64,000 nt of DNA. Source: Planctomycetaceae bacterium. Its GTDB lineage: Bacteria; Planctomycetota; Planctomycetia; Pirellulales; Pirellulaceae. The notes beneath the pieces were generated by a model. The model saw only the letters and a program-made list of their open reading frames with translations, searched no databases and had not been told where the DNA came from. The stretch spans positions 1 to 64,000 of the forward strand of contig RECD01000270.1 in NCBI GenBank assembly GCA_007694185.1. The letters are read 5' to 3'. The translations under genes were made by a program, and so were the position numbers. How positions within the stretch are numbered: the stretch's first letter is position 1; every line of letters begins with the position of its first letter. Shown here in pieces: positions 42,705 through 52,863 of the stretch.

Positions 42705-45700
42705 TCAAGGGGGGGAGATGGTGCTGTTCGGTTCGCCTGCCAGTTCGATTTCTACCTGGTGCTCCTGGCGATCGTCTATCAGGGGAATCGTTTTGTCCGC
42801 TTGTTCGATGCCATCGACGGAAACCCGTTTCACCGACCGGCCCGGTGCCGGCTGCATGACGGTGATGTGATAGTAGGTTTCCCGGTAGCGGTAATGAATC
42901 TTGAACGTCGTCCAGTCGGCGGGTAGGCAAGGAGCGATTCGGAGCCGATCCGCTTCCAGGTGCAGGCCCAACAGCGATTCGGTAATCAGACGGTACATCC
43001 AACTGGCGGAGCCGGTGTACCAAGTCCAACCGCCGCGACCCGTATGGGGAGGAACGGCATAGACATCGGCCGCGACCACGTAGGGTTCGACTTTGTAAGT
43101 ATTCACCTGGCTTTGGGTAGCGGCGTGGTTGATCGGGTTGATCATCGCGAACAGTTCCCAGGCACGCTGATGGTCGCCGAGTTCCGCGAATGCCATGACG
43201 GTCCAGATGGCCGCGTGGGTGTATTGCCCCCCGTTTTCTCGCACGCCGGGGACGTAGCCCTTGATGTACCCAGGCTCCTGGTCCGACTTGTCAAACGGCG
43301 GATCGAAGAGCTGAATGAGCGAGCTGTTGTGGCGGACGAGCCGCTGGTACACGGCCTCCATCGCGCCGCGTGACCGCTGGACATCCCCGGCCCCGGACAG
43401 CACGGACCAGCTTTGCGCGATGGAGTCGATCTGGCATTCGGAGTTGCTCGCCGATCCGACCGGCTCGCCATTATCAAAGTAGGCGCGACGATACCACTGG
43501 CCGTCCCAGCCGTTATGCTCAATCTTCTCGCGAAGTTGGGCCGCTTGGGCGTCACAGCGGTCTGCGAAGGCCGCATCGTCGCGCGTGCGAGCAAGTGCCG
43601 AGAATTGCTTGAGGTTTTCGTACAGGAAGAAGGCCAACCAGACGCTTTCTCCCTTGCCGTGCTGGCCGATGAGATTCATCCCGTCGTTCCAGTCGCCGCA
43701 GCCGATCAGCGGCAGCCCATGAACGCCGAACTTGGAACCATGGGTGATGGCGCGGACGCAGTGTTCGTAAAGGGTTCCGGATTCCGTTGACGTATCCGGC
43801 AGGTCGTAGTACGCCTCTTCGTCCGGTTGGAGTTGGCGTCCTTCGAGGTAGGGGACTAGCTCGTCCAGAACGCCAGTATCTCCGGTCGCCATGACGTAGC
43901 GGCAGGTGATCAGCGGCAGCCAAAGGAGATCATCAGAAAAATGGGTGCGGACGCCGCGACCGAGTGGCGGATGCCACCAGTGTTGCACGTCACCTTCCCG
44001 AAATTGACGGCTGGCGCAACGCAGGAGGTGTTCGCGGATCAGTTGGGGCTCGGCATGCACGAGGGCCGCCACGTCCTGAAGTTGGTCTCGAAAACCGAAA
44101 GCGCCGCCGGACTGGTAGTAGCCGCTGCGCGCCCAGTATCGACAGGCGAGCGTCTGATACAGCAGCCAGCCGTTGGCCAAAACGTTGACACTCGGATCGG
44201 GTGTTTCTACGTGGACCGCTCCGAGCGTCCGGTTCCAGGATTCCCAAACTTCTTCCAGGGCGTGTCGTGAGGTCTCGACACCGCGGAACCGTTGGACCAG
44301 GTCTCGTACCTCCGCGACGTCGCGTCCGGCTCCGAGCATGAAAGTGATTTCACGTTCACGCCCATCGGCCAGGTCGAATGTCGTCTGCATGGCACCGCAG
44401 GGATCAAGCCCGGCGCCGACCTTACCCGACAGACGTGTGCGTCCCATTGCTGCCGGATTACCTGCGTCTCCGTTGCGGCCCAGGAATTCCGTCCGGTCAC
44501 CGGTGAGACTCCTGGAAGGGTCATTCACGTCCATGAAGGCGATGCGATCGGGGAATTCGATGCTGTAGGGGTTGCGGGCCAGCAGGGCTCCGCACTGCGC
44601 ATCGACTTCGGTGACGATATGCATCAGTCCTTTGCTTCGAAGTTCTCCCAGCACCCATTCGCAGCAGGCGGTCGCAGAAATTTTTCGGGGGCGTCCCGAG
44701 ACGTTCCGGACTTTGAGGACGGTGAATTTAACGGGAGCGTCGTTAGCGACATACACCCATAATTCCGATGTGATGCCGTTTTCGGTGTGTTCGAAGACGC
44801 TGTAGCCGAATCCGTGCCGACAAAGGTAGGGAGTACGGCCCCGCACCGGCAGCGGGGTGGGCGACCAAAATTCCCCGCTCTCTTCGTCGCGCAGGTAGAA
44901 GGCTTCCCCGCTGGCGTCGCTAACCGGGTCGTTGTACCAGGGGGTGAGGCGGAACTCGTGGGCATTCTCGCTCCAACTGTAGGCTCCGCCGCTTTCGGAG
45001 ATGACCGTTCCGAATCCGGAGTTGGCGATCACGTTCACCCACGGCGCCGGCGTCGTCCGTCCCGGTTCGGTCCGGATCATGTACTCGCGTCCGTCGGCCG
45101 TGAAGCCGCCCACGCCGTTTTCGAAGACCAGGTCCCCGTGAGGCTGTGCCTCGCCCTGGCTTGCGGCGATGCGGCGAGTACGGGGAACCAGTTCCGGAAC
45201 TCTCCGGTCCTGCGCGACTCGTCGGTCGAGTTGTTCGGCCAGCGTCCCTTGCGTATCGACGAGGATCACGCGGGCTACGGTTTGTAGGAGAATCTGGTCT
45301 TCGTCCGACGTCTGATCCGGCCGGCGGACAAAAATGCCGCCGGGATGATCGGCGGTTGAGACTTCCGTCCCGGCGGACACCAGACCGGCGATCAGGTCCT
45401 GCAGAACTTGCCGGTAGCCTTCCGCGCATTCATTCCAGATCACCAGGTCGACCCCCAACCCCTTGAGCCGCCAAAAGGCGTGCGCCTGGACGAGTTTGCG
45501 GACTAAATCGATGTTTTCGGCGTTGCCGATGCGGAGCAGGACGATCGGCAAGTCGCCGGAGATGCCGTGTCCCCATAGGCCGGACTGCCCGCGTCGGTTC
45601 TTCTTCAAGGTCCCCGCGTTTGCCCGCAGCGCGGCATTCGCGAATACGACGGGTCCGGCCAATCGTCCGAACAGTTGGGCGTCTGCTTCGCTGGCATTCA

Positions 45701-48700
45701 GTTGCCGCAGCACGACCTGCCCGTGAGTCCACGCCATATCAAACACCCGGTCAGCCAGGTGTCGATCGCGGTACTTGTCGATCATTTCCACGGCGGATTC
45801 ACGGGTCCTGGCCATGCCGGTGACATAATCCAGGCTGACGGTTTCGTCCGGCAAGAGCGTGACCTCCACACGAATCGCCACCATCGGATCGAGCACCGAG
45901 CCGGAGCTGTTCGAAAGGTTCCCCGCGAGGCTCATCGCTTCGGGGGTGGCCGTCGTGCGGCAGCGGCCTATGAACTTAGAGCGGTCGGTTTCGTAAGATG
46001 TCTCGCCGGTTTTCGCCCCGACGACGGCCATCAGGTGCAGCATCCAGGGGGGCTGTTCGTCTCGGGACCGCGGCCGACGCGTGCATAAGATGGCCTGCCG
46101 CGCATCGAGGATCTCGGTCTGGACGAACAAATTCGAGAACGCGGGGTGTGTGGCATCCGCGGCGGGCGTTGCCAGAACGACTTCGGCGTAGCTCGTCAGC
46201 TCGATCGTACGAGTGACGGTGGAATGATTCGTGATCGTGCTGCGACGGATCTCGATGTCGTCTTCCGGTGAGACGGCGATCTCGGTATGGATCGCGATAT
46301 CGTGGTCACGTCGCCGGTACTCGGCGCGCGCTTGAGAAAAGATCGCCTCGTACGACTGCGTCGGTCGGCGCGTCGGCTGATGCGTGGTCGACCAGACCTT
46401 GCCCAGTTTGGCGTCACGGACGTAACAGAACATTCCGGCGTTGTCACGCGTGGGATCCTCGCGCCAGCGGGTGACCGCGAGTCCCTTCCACGAACTCGAG
46501 CCACCTCCCGCATTGGTCACCATGACGTGGTAACGGCCGTTTGAGAGCAGGTGCACTTCGGGGGCAGGCGTGTGGGGCGTCTTGAAGATCCGTAGAAGGG
46601 CCACCGGTTCGCCGGCGTTCTGGCTTTCCCCGGTCACTTCGGACGAATGCGGGTAATACGGCGCTGCCTTAGGGATGCGTTCCTGCAACAACAGCTCGGT
46701 GGCCTGCAGTTGCGGGTCGGACTGAAACCGTTTTTGCATCGGTTTGTCCAACAGCAGGTAGGCCAGCGAAAGAAAGCTCATCCCCTGATGGTGTCCCATG
46801 TAGGATCGCACGACCGTGCTGCCCTGGCCACGCGTGATGCGTGTCCGCGTGTAGTCAACGGCTTCATAGAATCCATACTGCCCGGAGAACCCATGTTCGG
46901 TCATCCGCTGCAAATTGGCGCAAGCCTGTTCGGGAGCCACCATCAGCGCCATCGCCGTGGCATAGGGGGCGATCACGAGGTCATCCACCAGGCCACGTTT
47001 GAACCCCAATCCGGGAACACCGAAGGCGCGATACTGATAGTTAAGATCCGCATCGGTCAGGTTGTAGCCGGACTCCGAGATGCCCCAGGGGACGTCGCGT
47101 TGCCGCCCGTACTCGATGTGTCGGTCGACGACCGCGCCATACGTCTGATCGAGCAACGTGTGTTTGTAAGTCGGCATCACCAACAACGGCATCAGGTACT
47201 CGAACATCGAGCCACTCCACGACAGGAGTGCGGGCTGTCCGTGCGAGGTCGTCAGCAGTCGACCAAGCGCGAACCAGTGCTCTTGTTCCAACTGGCCCTG
47301 GGCGATCGCCACGAAACTGGCCAGGCGAGCCTCGGACGCCAGTAGGTCATAGAAGCTCGTGTCTCGTCGCCGTTCCGTGACGTTGTAGCCGATGGTCAGC
47401 AGTCGACGTGATGGGTCGTAAAGAAAGTCGTACTCGACCGTAGCCAGTTCACCACACTGCAGCGCGAGACGCTCGAGGGCGAGTAGTCGTTCCCGGACCC
47501 GCTGGCCGGCCTGGCTGATCAGCGTGCTCAGTTCCAGCATCCAGGATCGGGCCTGTTTCGATCCATGCTCGTCCGAGGAGAATTGGGCATCACGGTTGGT
47601 GGCGAGGGCGGGCAGATGGCGTTCCAGGTCGGCGATGTCTTGCAGCGTCGCGACTTCGTTCAGGGCGTCCAGGACGACTTGCAACTCGTCCTGCTGTTGA
47701 TCCTCGCGAAGGCCACTGTGGCAAAGCCCACCGGGAGCCGGCGGATGCCCAAGCCAGGGGGCCACGAACAACAGATCGGAACGATGATCACGACACTGAC
47801 GCTCCAACTCCCGCAGCCAGGTGATGACTTCCGGTTCCTCTTCCTGAGGCGGACCGATTGAGAACTCAGCCAAGGCCGCCAGCAGCTTCCCCAACCGATC
47901 TAGGGTGGCCAGGAGGTTGGTGGCGTCGGGACTTGTATCCGAGTCCGGGGGGAATGCATCCCAAAGCTTCCGAAATGTTGCCGAATCAAGGGCGGGCGAC
48001 CGCGTCTTCCGTTCGGCCCTCGCGGTCTGCACGAATTTTTTCGTCGCATCCTCCAACATCTGCCGCAACAGGCTCAGCGAGTTCCAGAGTTGCGGCGCGA
48101 TCAGCGGTTGTCGGGGGAGTTCCAGCAGCCCGGCTCGTAGCGTCAGCAGGTGGCCGATGAGATTCCCGCTGTCGACCGACGAGACGTAGCGAGGCAGCAG
48201 CGGTTCGAGAGTCCGCGTGTCGTACCAGTTCAGAAAATGCCCATGAAATCTTTCGAGTTGCTCGAGCGCGGAGAAGGTATTTCGAGTTCTTTCGATCAGT
48301 CGGGCCACGGAGATGTAGCCGAAATCGTATGCCGCCAGTGTCGACAGCAACGAGATGCCGACGTTCGTGGGCGACGTGCGGTGGGCAAGCGTGGCGACCG
48401 GTTCTTCCTGATAGTTGTCCGGCGGCAGCCAATGGTCTTCGGGTCCGATGAACCGTTCGAAAAACCGCCAGGTCTTTCGCGAGACCTGATGGAGAAAGAG
48501 GAGCTGATGCGGCGAAAGTTCCGCTTCCCTCGACCGGGCGGGCCAACTGATCCGCCACGCGATCAGCGGCGCCAGCAGCCATGCTAAGATGAGGGGCGTG
48601 GCGACCGGCAAGGCTTGCGGCTGGGTGATCACCAAGGCCATCGCGGTGAACACCGCCCAGACGGGGGCGATCCACATCGTCCGATACGCCCTCCCGAGCC

Positions 48701-51587
48701 CGCGATGGACTTCACGTTCGACATCGCTGGCGGTCTTCCATTCCAGCATCCGAGTGTGCGTCCACCGCATCCGGACGGCCGTCCGCGCGAAGGCGTCCAG
48801 GCTGACATAGGCCTCAAAGGGGAGTACGGCAATCGACAACGCAGCCTGAAGCAGGCTGTTCCCCAGCGACGCCGTGACTTCCCGTGAGTGTGCCCGCATC
48901 GGCACGTCGACGGCCTTGCGGAAGATGGAAAACAACGCGACGCAAACCGCGGGAATCAGTACGAGTCCCACCACGATCGCGGTCCACAACCAGGCGGGAG
49001 GCGACATCAGCCACCCCAATAGCAGCAGGAGCATCAGGACGCAGGGAATGGTGCTCCTGCGTAGATTGTCGAGAATCTTCCAGCGGGAAAGTAGGCTGAG
49101 CGGATTTCGCTCGAAGCGGCTGTTCGGTCCTGCAATGAACGGCAGCACCCAACCGGAGATCTGCCAGTCTCCCCGCATCCAGCGGTGTCGCCGGCTGACA
49201 TCGCCCAGGTATCCGGCGGGATGACTCTCAAAGACATGGACGTCATTCACCAGCCCGCAGCGGGCGTAGCAACCTTCGAGCAGATCGTGGCTGAGAATCT
49301 GATTCTCCAAAAAACGGTTCTCCGTTACGGCGGAGAATGCATCCACATCATAGATCCCCTTGCCGATAAACGAGCCTTGTCGGAACAAGTCCTGATACAC
49401 GTCCGAGGTCGCGCGGGTATAGGGATCGATGCCCGGTTCGCCGGAGTTCAGTCGGGCGAACCAGGATTGGCCCTCGAGTTCCAGGGTCGTCGCGACTCCG
49501 GGCTGAAGGATGCCGTATCCCTCCGTGACGATCCGGCGTTGTGCATCCACGTGGGGATGATTGAGCGGATGGGCGAGCGTGGCGACGAGTTGCCGAGCGG
49601 AATCGCGGGGCAACAGCGTATCCGTGTCCAGCGTGATGACGTATTTGACGGATGTGAGTACCGAGGTGTCTCCCACGATCAAAGAGAACGACTCATTCGC
49701 CTCTCCCCGGAGCAAGCGATTGAGGTCGCTCAATTTGCCTCGCTTGCGCTCTTGCCCCATCCAGGCTTGCTCTTGCGAGTTCCAGTGACGGGGGCGGTGG
49801 AACAGAAAGAAAGCGTCCGCTTTACCGTGGCTGTACTTTGCGTTCAGCGATTCGATTCCCGCCTGAGCCAGTCGCTGTAGCGATTCGTCCTCGGCGAGGT
49901 GCTCCTGGGACGCATCCCGGAAGTCGGTCAGCAGGCAGAATCGCAGTTGGTCATTCCTGTTGGCGAGGAACCGGACTTCGAGTCCCTCGAGTAACCGGCT
50001 GATGCTCTGCTCGTTGAGAAGCATCGTTGGGACCGCCACCAGGGTGTTGAACTCCGGGGGGATTCCGTGGGAGAAATCGAGTCGAGGCAGCCGATGCGGC
50101 GCTACCATCAACGTGACGAGCCAGTTGACGAGGCCAACGCTCAGGTGAGTGGCGCCGAGGAACAGGAGTCCTCCCAGTACCCAGGCCAGCCAGCCCGATG
50201 TAGCGACGAGGCTGAGTGCGCCCACGGTCACCCCCAGCGCGATGATCAAGATCGCGCCGAGATACACCGTCAGCGGCGCCTTCCGTAAACTGCCGCCAAT
50301 GCGATTCATGAGGGAAGGCCGCATCCGGCAAGCAAGTTCCAGTGCCGGCAACCCTTGATCGACTAGGAAATAGCCGACGTGCGCCCTTCGGACGTCTGCG
50401 GTTGATGATTCCTTACTGTGCGTCGCCAGTTGCACCGCTTGACGGGCGACTGCCTGTTCCGTTAGCGGGCTGCGTTTTGCGATGCGTTCGATGACATGCC
50501 GGTACTGGTCGCGGGTGCCGAAATCCATCTTGCCATGGACGCCCGCGGGATCGCGGAGGAGCGTCTGCTCGACGATGCTCAGCGATTCGACAAACGTCCG
50601 CCAGTCGATGGCATCCAGTTCTCGTAGACTGCCGATGCTGTTCCCGAATGAGACCTGATCCGCGGCTTGCTGCTGGGCCTCCGCCTGTACCAATTGCTCG
50701 ATTGTCCGTCCATCCTCCCAGAGTCGTTGTTCGATCCAAGTGAGCGGGATCGCCAATGCCGGGTTCTGGCCACTCAATCGACGCGTCATTTCCGCCACGA
50801 ACGCGCTGGAAAGCGAGGGCTCTTGCCTCGCCATGTCCGCCACTCCCAGGATCAACAGATTGGGAGTTTGCTCCGCGCATGCGATGAACTGATCAGCCCA
50901 CTTGCCGGCCTTATTCCGTTCGATCGTCCCCTTCGCGATCCGGGCCGCCACCCGTCGCAAATTCTCGATCAACGCTTGACGCAGCATGATCGGGATCGCC
51001 CACAGTTCCCCCAAGTTCAGTTGTGAGTTTAACTGATACGCGGCGATGTAGCTCCGAAGCGACTCGGCACCAACCCGACCATCGACATGAGAGATCAGTT
51101 CCAGTGCCAGATCGTAGACCCGCGGGTACCCCGCGGAGGGACCGTTTGCGAGTCGCGGTAGTCCCCGGCTGTATTGCTTCGGTAGGTGCCGGCGGGCCGT
51201 CCGAATCTGCCCTTCGATGACGTGGAAGTTGTCAAGCAGCCACTCCCCCGCGGGTGCGACAGGGCGGTGGTTTGCCACCACCTCCGTCACGATGCGGTTC
51301 GCATCCAGCAGCACCCTTTCGTTGTCGGCAAGACGGGTCAACAGACGGTCGGGGCCGGGACGTGGTTCGATCGCGTGCCATTCCGCGAGGGCTTCGGCGT
51401 GACGCTCCAATTGGTTCACGCTGAACACTTCCGAACGTAACGGTAAATCGTCTCCCAGCTCGCGGAATATTCCGTCGACGCCGACTCGGGACGCGAGACG
51501 TTCCCGTCCCTGGCGAATGGTCTTGCGTAAAAGTGTCAATCCGGTTCTCTCCTGGTCCATTTCAAATCTTCGCGCCGCAGCAGCCAT
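42705..51587 (-). CDS. cyclic beta-1,2-glucan synthase-like giant protein (GT84-GH94)
   Basis: A 2960-residue membrane protein with the NdvB/ChvB/Cgs architecture. The N-terminal domain of about 430 residues is followed by membrane helices at about 440-495, 850-890 and 990-1040. A processive glycosyltransferase lies between these, with VITLDTDTLLPRD near 650, LLEGCYARCG near 770 and RRHRWMRGDWQ further on. A glycoamylase-like region follows (YMGHHQGMSFLSLAYLL near 1600). Two GH94 N-terminal-type beta domains start near 1690 and 2190. Last is a GH94 phosphorylase-like barrel with GCGDWNDGMN near 2630. In alpha-proteobacteria such proteins make periplasmic cyclic glucans for osmoadaptation. An ATG at 51560 is an alternative start. 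Confidence 0.92.
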   Translation of the reverse strand: MAAAARRFEMDQERTGLTLLRKTIRQGRERLASRVGVDGIFRELGDDLPLRSEVFSVNQLERHAEALAEWHAIEPRPGPDRLLTRLADNERVLLDANRIVTEVVANHRPVAPAGEWLLDNFHVIEGQIRTARRHLPKQYSRGLPRLANGPSAGYPRVYDLALELISHVDGRVGAESLRSYIAAYQLNSQLNLGELWAIPIMLRQALIENLRRVAARIAKGTIERNKAGKWADQFIACAEQTPNLLILGVADMARQEPSLSSAFVAEMTRRLSGQNPALAIPLTWIEQRLWEDGRTIEQLVQAEAQQQAADQVSFGNSIGSLRELDAIDWRTFVESLSIVEQTLLRDPAGVHGKMDFGTRDQYRHVIERIAKRSPLTEQAVARQAVQLATHSKESSTADVRRAHVGYFLVDQGLPALELACRMRPSLMNRIGGSLRKAPLTVYLGAILIIALGVTVGALSLVATSGWLAWVLGGLLFLGATHLSVGLVNWLVTLMVAPHRLPRLDFSHGIPPEFNTLVAVPTMLLNEQSISRLLEGLEVRFLANRNDQLRFCLLTDFRDASQEHLAEDESLQRLAQAGIESLNAKYSHGKADAFFLFHRPRHWNSQEQAWMGQERKRGKLSDLNRLLRGEANESFSLIVGDTSVLTSVKYVITLDTDTLLPRDSARQLVATLAHPLNHPHVDAQRRIVTEGYGILQPGVATTLELEGQSWFARLNSGEPGIDPYTRATSDVYQDLFRQGSFIGKGIYDVDAFSAVTENRFLENQILSHDLLEGCYARCGLVNDVHVFESHPAGYLGDVSRRHRWMRGDWQISGWVLPFIAGPNSRFERNPLSLLSRWKILDNLRRSTIPCVLMLLLLLGWLMSPPAWLWTAIVVGLVLIPAVCVALFSIFRKAVDVPMRAHSREVTASLGNSLLQAALSIAVLPFEAYVSLDAFARTAVRMRWTHTRMLEWKTASDVEREVHRGLGRAYRTMWIAPVWAVFTAMALVITQPQALPVATPLILAWLLAPLIAWRISWPARSREAELSPHQLLFLHQVSRKTWRFFERFIGPEDHWLPPDNYQEEPVATLAHRTSPTNVGISLLSTLAAYDFGYISVARLIERTRNTFSALEQLERFHGHFLNWYDTRTLEPLLPRYVSSVDSGNLIGHLLTLRAGLLELPRQPLIAPQLWNSLSLLRQMLEDATKKFVQTARAERKTRSPALDSATFRKLWDAFPPDSDTSPDATNLLATLDRLGKLLAALAEFSIGPPQEEEPEVITWLRELERQCRDHRSDLLFVAPWLGHPPAPGGLCHSGLREDQQQDELQVVLDALNEVATLQDIADLERHLPALATNRDAQFSSDEHGSKQARSWMLELSTLISQAGQRVRERLLALERLALQCGELATVEYDFLYDPSRRLLTIGYNVTERRRDTSFYDLLASEARLASFVAIAQGQLEQEHWFALGRLLTTSHGQPALLSWSGSMFEYLMPLLVMPTYKHTLLDQTYGAVVDRHIEYGRQRDVPWGISESGYNLTDADLNYQYRAFGVPGLGFKRGLVDDLVIAPYATAMALMVAPEQACANLQRMTEHGFSGQYGFYEAVDYTRTRITRGQGSTVVRSYMGHHQGMSFLSLAYLLLDKPMQKRFQSDPQLQATELLLQERIPKAAPYYPHSSEVTGESQNAGEPVALLRIFKTPHTPAPEVHLLSNGRYHVMVTNAGGGSSSWKGLAVTRWREDPTRDNAGMFCYVRDAKLGKVWSTTHQPTRRPTQSYEAIFSQARAEYRRRDHDIAIHTEIAVSPEDDIEIRRSTITNHSTVTRTIELTSYAEVVLATPAADATHPAFSNLFVQTEILDARQAILCTRRPRSRDEQPPWMLHLMAVVGAKTGETSYETDRSKFIGRCRTTATPEAMSLAGNLSNSSGSVLDPMVAIRVEVTLLPDETVSLDYVTGMARTRESAVEMIDKYRDRHLADRVFDMAWTHGQVVLRQLNASEADAQLFGRLAGPVVFANAALRANAGTLKKNRRGQSGLWGHGISGDLPIVLLRIGNAENIDLVRKLVQAHAFWRLKGLGVDLVIWNECAEGYRQVLQDLIAGLVSAGTEVSTADHPGGIFVRRPDQTSDEDQILLQTVARVILVDTQGTLAEQLDRRVAQDRRVPELVPRTRRIAASQGEAQPHGDLVFENGVGGFTADGREYMIRTEPGRTTPAPWVNVIANSGFGTVISESGGAYSWSENAHEFRLTPWYNDPVSDASGEAFYLRDEESGEFWSPTPLPVRGRTPYLCRHGFGYSVFEHTENGITSELWVYVANDAPVKFTVLKVRNVSGRPRKISATACCEWVLGELRSKGLMHIVTEVDAQCGALLARNPYSIEFPDRIAFMDVNDPSRSLTGDRTEFLGRNGDAGNPAAMGRTRLSGKVGAGLDPCGAMQTTFDLADGREREITFMLGAGRDVAEVRDLVQRFRGVETSRHALEEVWESWNRTLGAVHVETPDPSVNVLANGWLLYQTLACRYWARSGYYQSGGAFGFRDQLQDVAALVHAEPQLIREHLLRCASRQFREGDVQHWWHPPLGRGVRTHFSDDLLWLPLITCRYVMATGDTGVLDELVPYLEGRQLQPDEEAYYDLPDTSTESGTLYEHCVRAITHGSKFGVHGLPLIGCGDWNDGMNLIGQHGKGESVWLAFFLYENLKQFSALARTRDDAAFADRCDAQAAQLREKIEHNGWDGQWYRRAYFDNGEPVGSASNSECQIDSIAQSWSVLSGAGDVQRSRGAMEAVYQRLVRHNSSLIQLFDPPFDKSDQEPGYIKGYVPGVRENGGQYTHAAIWTVMAFAELGDHQRAWELFAMINPINHAATQSQVNTYKVEPYVVAADVYAVPPHTGRGGWTWYTGSASWMYRLITESLLGLHLEADRLRIAPCLPADWTTFKIHYRYRETYYHITVMQPAPGRSVKRVSVDGIEQADKTIPLIDDRQEHQVEIELAGEPNSTISPP

Positions 51588-51692
51588 GCACGCGACAACG
51601 ATTTCACGCCAGGCACGTTCTCAGTCGGGACTTGCGCTCGAATCGCGATTGGGAAGGCAGGCAACGACTCGGCGAGCGTGCCCGTGCAAGGC

Positions 51693-51845
51693 TCAAATTC
51701 GTCCCATCAGCAACAGGATGATCAAAATCAGCACGATCAGCCCCAAGCCGCCACTCGGGCCATAGCCCCAGTTGCGGCTATGGTTCCAACGGGGAATGGC
51801 TCCCAACAAGAGCAGGATCAGAATCACAAGCACGATGGTGGACAT
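51693..51845 (-). CDS. DUF3309-family small membrane protein
   Basis: A 50-residue protein below the usual length cutoff. It reads MSTIVLVILILLLLGAIPRW, then NHSRNWGYGPSGGLG and a second hydrophobic helix ending LLLMGRI. This is the complete DUF3309 pattern: two helices around an aromatic, Gly-rich centre. Function is unknown; it is a probable inner-membrane peptide. It lies about 100 bp upstream of the glucan synthase start, on the same strand, and may share its transcript. Confidence 0.85.
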   Translation of the reverse strand: MSTIVLVILILLLLGAIPRWNHSRNWGYGPSGGLGLIVLILIILLLMGRI

Positions 51846-51929
51846 AAATCGGTTCGTCAGTTTGGGTTTTGCATGGTGTCAGGTAAACGCATGGGCGAGT
51901 CAGGCTAGCGCCAGTTAGCAATGAGCGGC

Positions 51930-52003
51930 AAAAAAGTGTCCGGCACCTTTTGTGCAAAGCACCCGAAGGGCGAGTTCCTCGCAAAAGGTTCCGGACACTT
52001 TTT
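51930..52003. repeat. cloverleaf-forming inverted repeat (REP-like)
   Basis: The outer arms AAAAAGTGTCCGG (51931-51943) and CCGGACACTTTTT pair over 13 bp. After one mismatch, 7 more base pairs form (ACCTTTT with AAAAGGT). Inside lie three short hairpins in series: GTGC-AAA-GCAC, CC-GAA-GG and GCGAG-TTC-CTCGC. The whole can fold as a four-way cloverleaf on either strand. It sits downstream of the 88-residue membrane protein gene and could also act as its terminator, since T runs end both strands. Confidence 0.85.
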
Positions 52004-52016
52004 CACCGCACGATCC

Positions 52017-52283
52017 TTAGTCGTTTTTTCGCTTCACGTTGTCGTCCGGGGTTTCGGGAGACGATGCCTCCTCTTCACCGCTCACCAGTTCGCGGGCCTT
52101 CGACTCTACCGTTTTGGCGTCGTCTCTTGCCTTGTCCGGGTCGACCGTCAATTGGACCTCCACTTGGTTGCTGTCGTCGCCCGCGTCCCGGCTTGCCAGC
52201 ACGAACCAGCCTCGGTAGAAGCCGAACCCGATGACGCATATCGCCAGCAAGATCAACAAATTGAATAGTGGCATCCTTCTCAT
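52017..52283 (-). CDS. small single-helix membrane protein
   Basis: An 88-residue protein: one transmembrane helix (FNLLILLAICVIGFGFYRGW) near the N-terminus, then a charged tail. The tail opens with a beta-like segment, NQVEVQLTVDPDKARDDAK, and ends in an acidic and then a basic stretch. No family is recognised, though planctomycetes have proteins of this shape. GAGAG lies 6 nt before the ATG. It belongs to a series of small same-strand genes. Confidence 0.7.
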   Translation of the reverse strand: MRRMPLFNLLILLAICVIGFGFYRGWFVLASRDAGDDSNQVEVQLTVDPDKARDDAKTVESKARELVSGEEEASSPETPDDNVKRKND

Positions 52284-52432
52284 GATTGTCTCTCAAATCT
52301 CTTCTAAAATTGAAACTAACAACTTGTGACGGTCGCGCGGGGGCCCAGTCGCCACCGGTTGTCAACGCTATCGTCGCCTGCCCTTTCGATCGCTCATGCG
52401 AAGCGATCTGGGAGCGGACAATGTCAGGCGGG

Positions 52433-52855
52433 TCAGTTCCTTCCGTACCTGTAGGGGATGTGGTGCCGCGACGCGTTGCTGTGGCGTGACGACCCAAAGG
52501 TTCGGAACTGCGGGGAATAGCCGCCCCGGTAGTAAGTGCCTTGCCTGAAGTAGGTCGCCGACGGGTAGACGTAGGTTCCCTGCTGTTTATAGCCATACGG
52601 CCCCTGCTCGTATCCGTTGTAGCCGCCGGTTCCTCGGTACCCACTGAATTCGCGGAATCGGTCGGTCCGCGTACCTCGGTTATCGGTTCGGTATCCGGTA
52701 TCGAAGCTTTGACTGTAGGGGCTGTAGTGGCCTTGAGTGATCTCACCACGCGGTAGGGTTACCTGAGCCGCAGATTGATTCGAGGGCATCAATACCAGGC
52801 AAAATGTCGCGGCGGTGAAACCTGCGGAGGCTTTGGTGCAAAATGTATATTTCAT
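52433..52855 (-). CDS. secreted Gly/Tyr-rich protein
   Basis: A 140-residue protein with a signal peptide (MKYTFCTKASAGFTAATFCL, cleaved near SAAQ). The mature part is very rich in Tyr, Gly, Arg and Ser, with short irregular repeats such as GYRGTGGYNGYEQGPYGY and FRQGTYYRGGY. It is low complexity and probably disordered or surface-associated. The ATG at 52855 has AAGGA 7 nt upstream, and that site lies within a 14-bp palindrome. No function is assigned. Confidence 0.75.
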   Translation of the reverse strand: MKYTFCTKASAGFTAATFCLVLMPSNQSAAQVTLPRGEITQGHYSPYSQSFDTGYRTDNRGTRTDRFREFSGYRGTGGYNGYEQGPYGYKQQGTYVYPSATYFRQGTYYRGGYSPQFRTFGSSRHSNASRHHIPYRYGRN

Positions 52856-52863
52856 GGTCTGTC

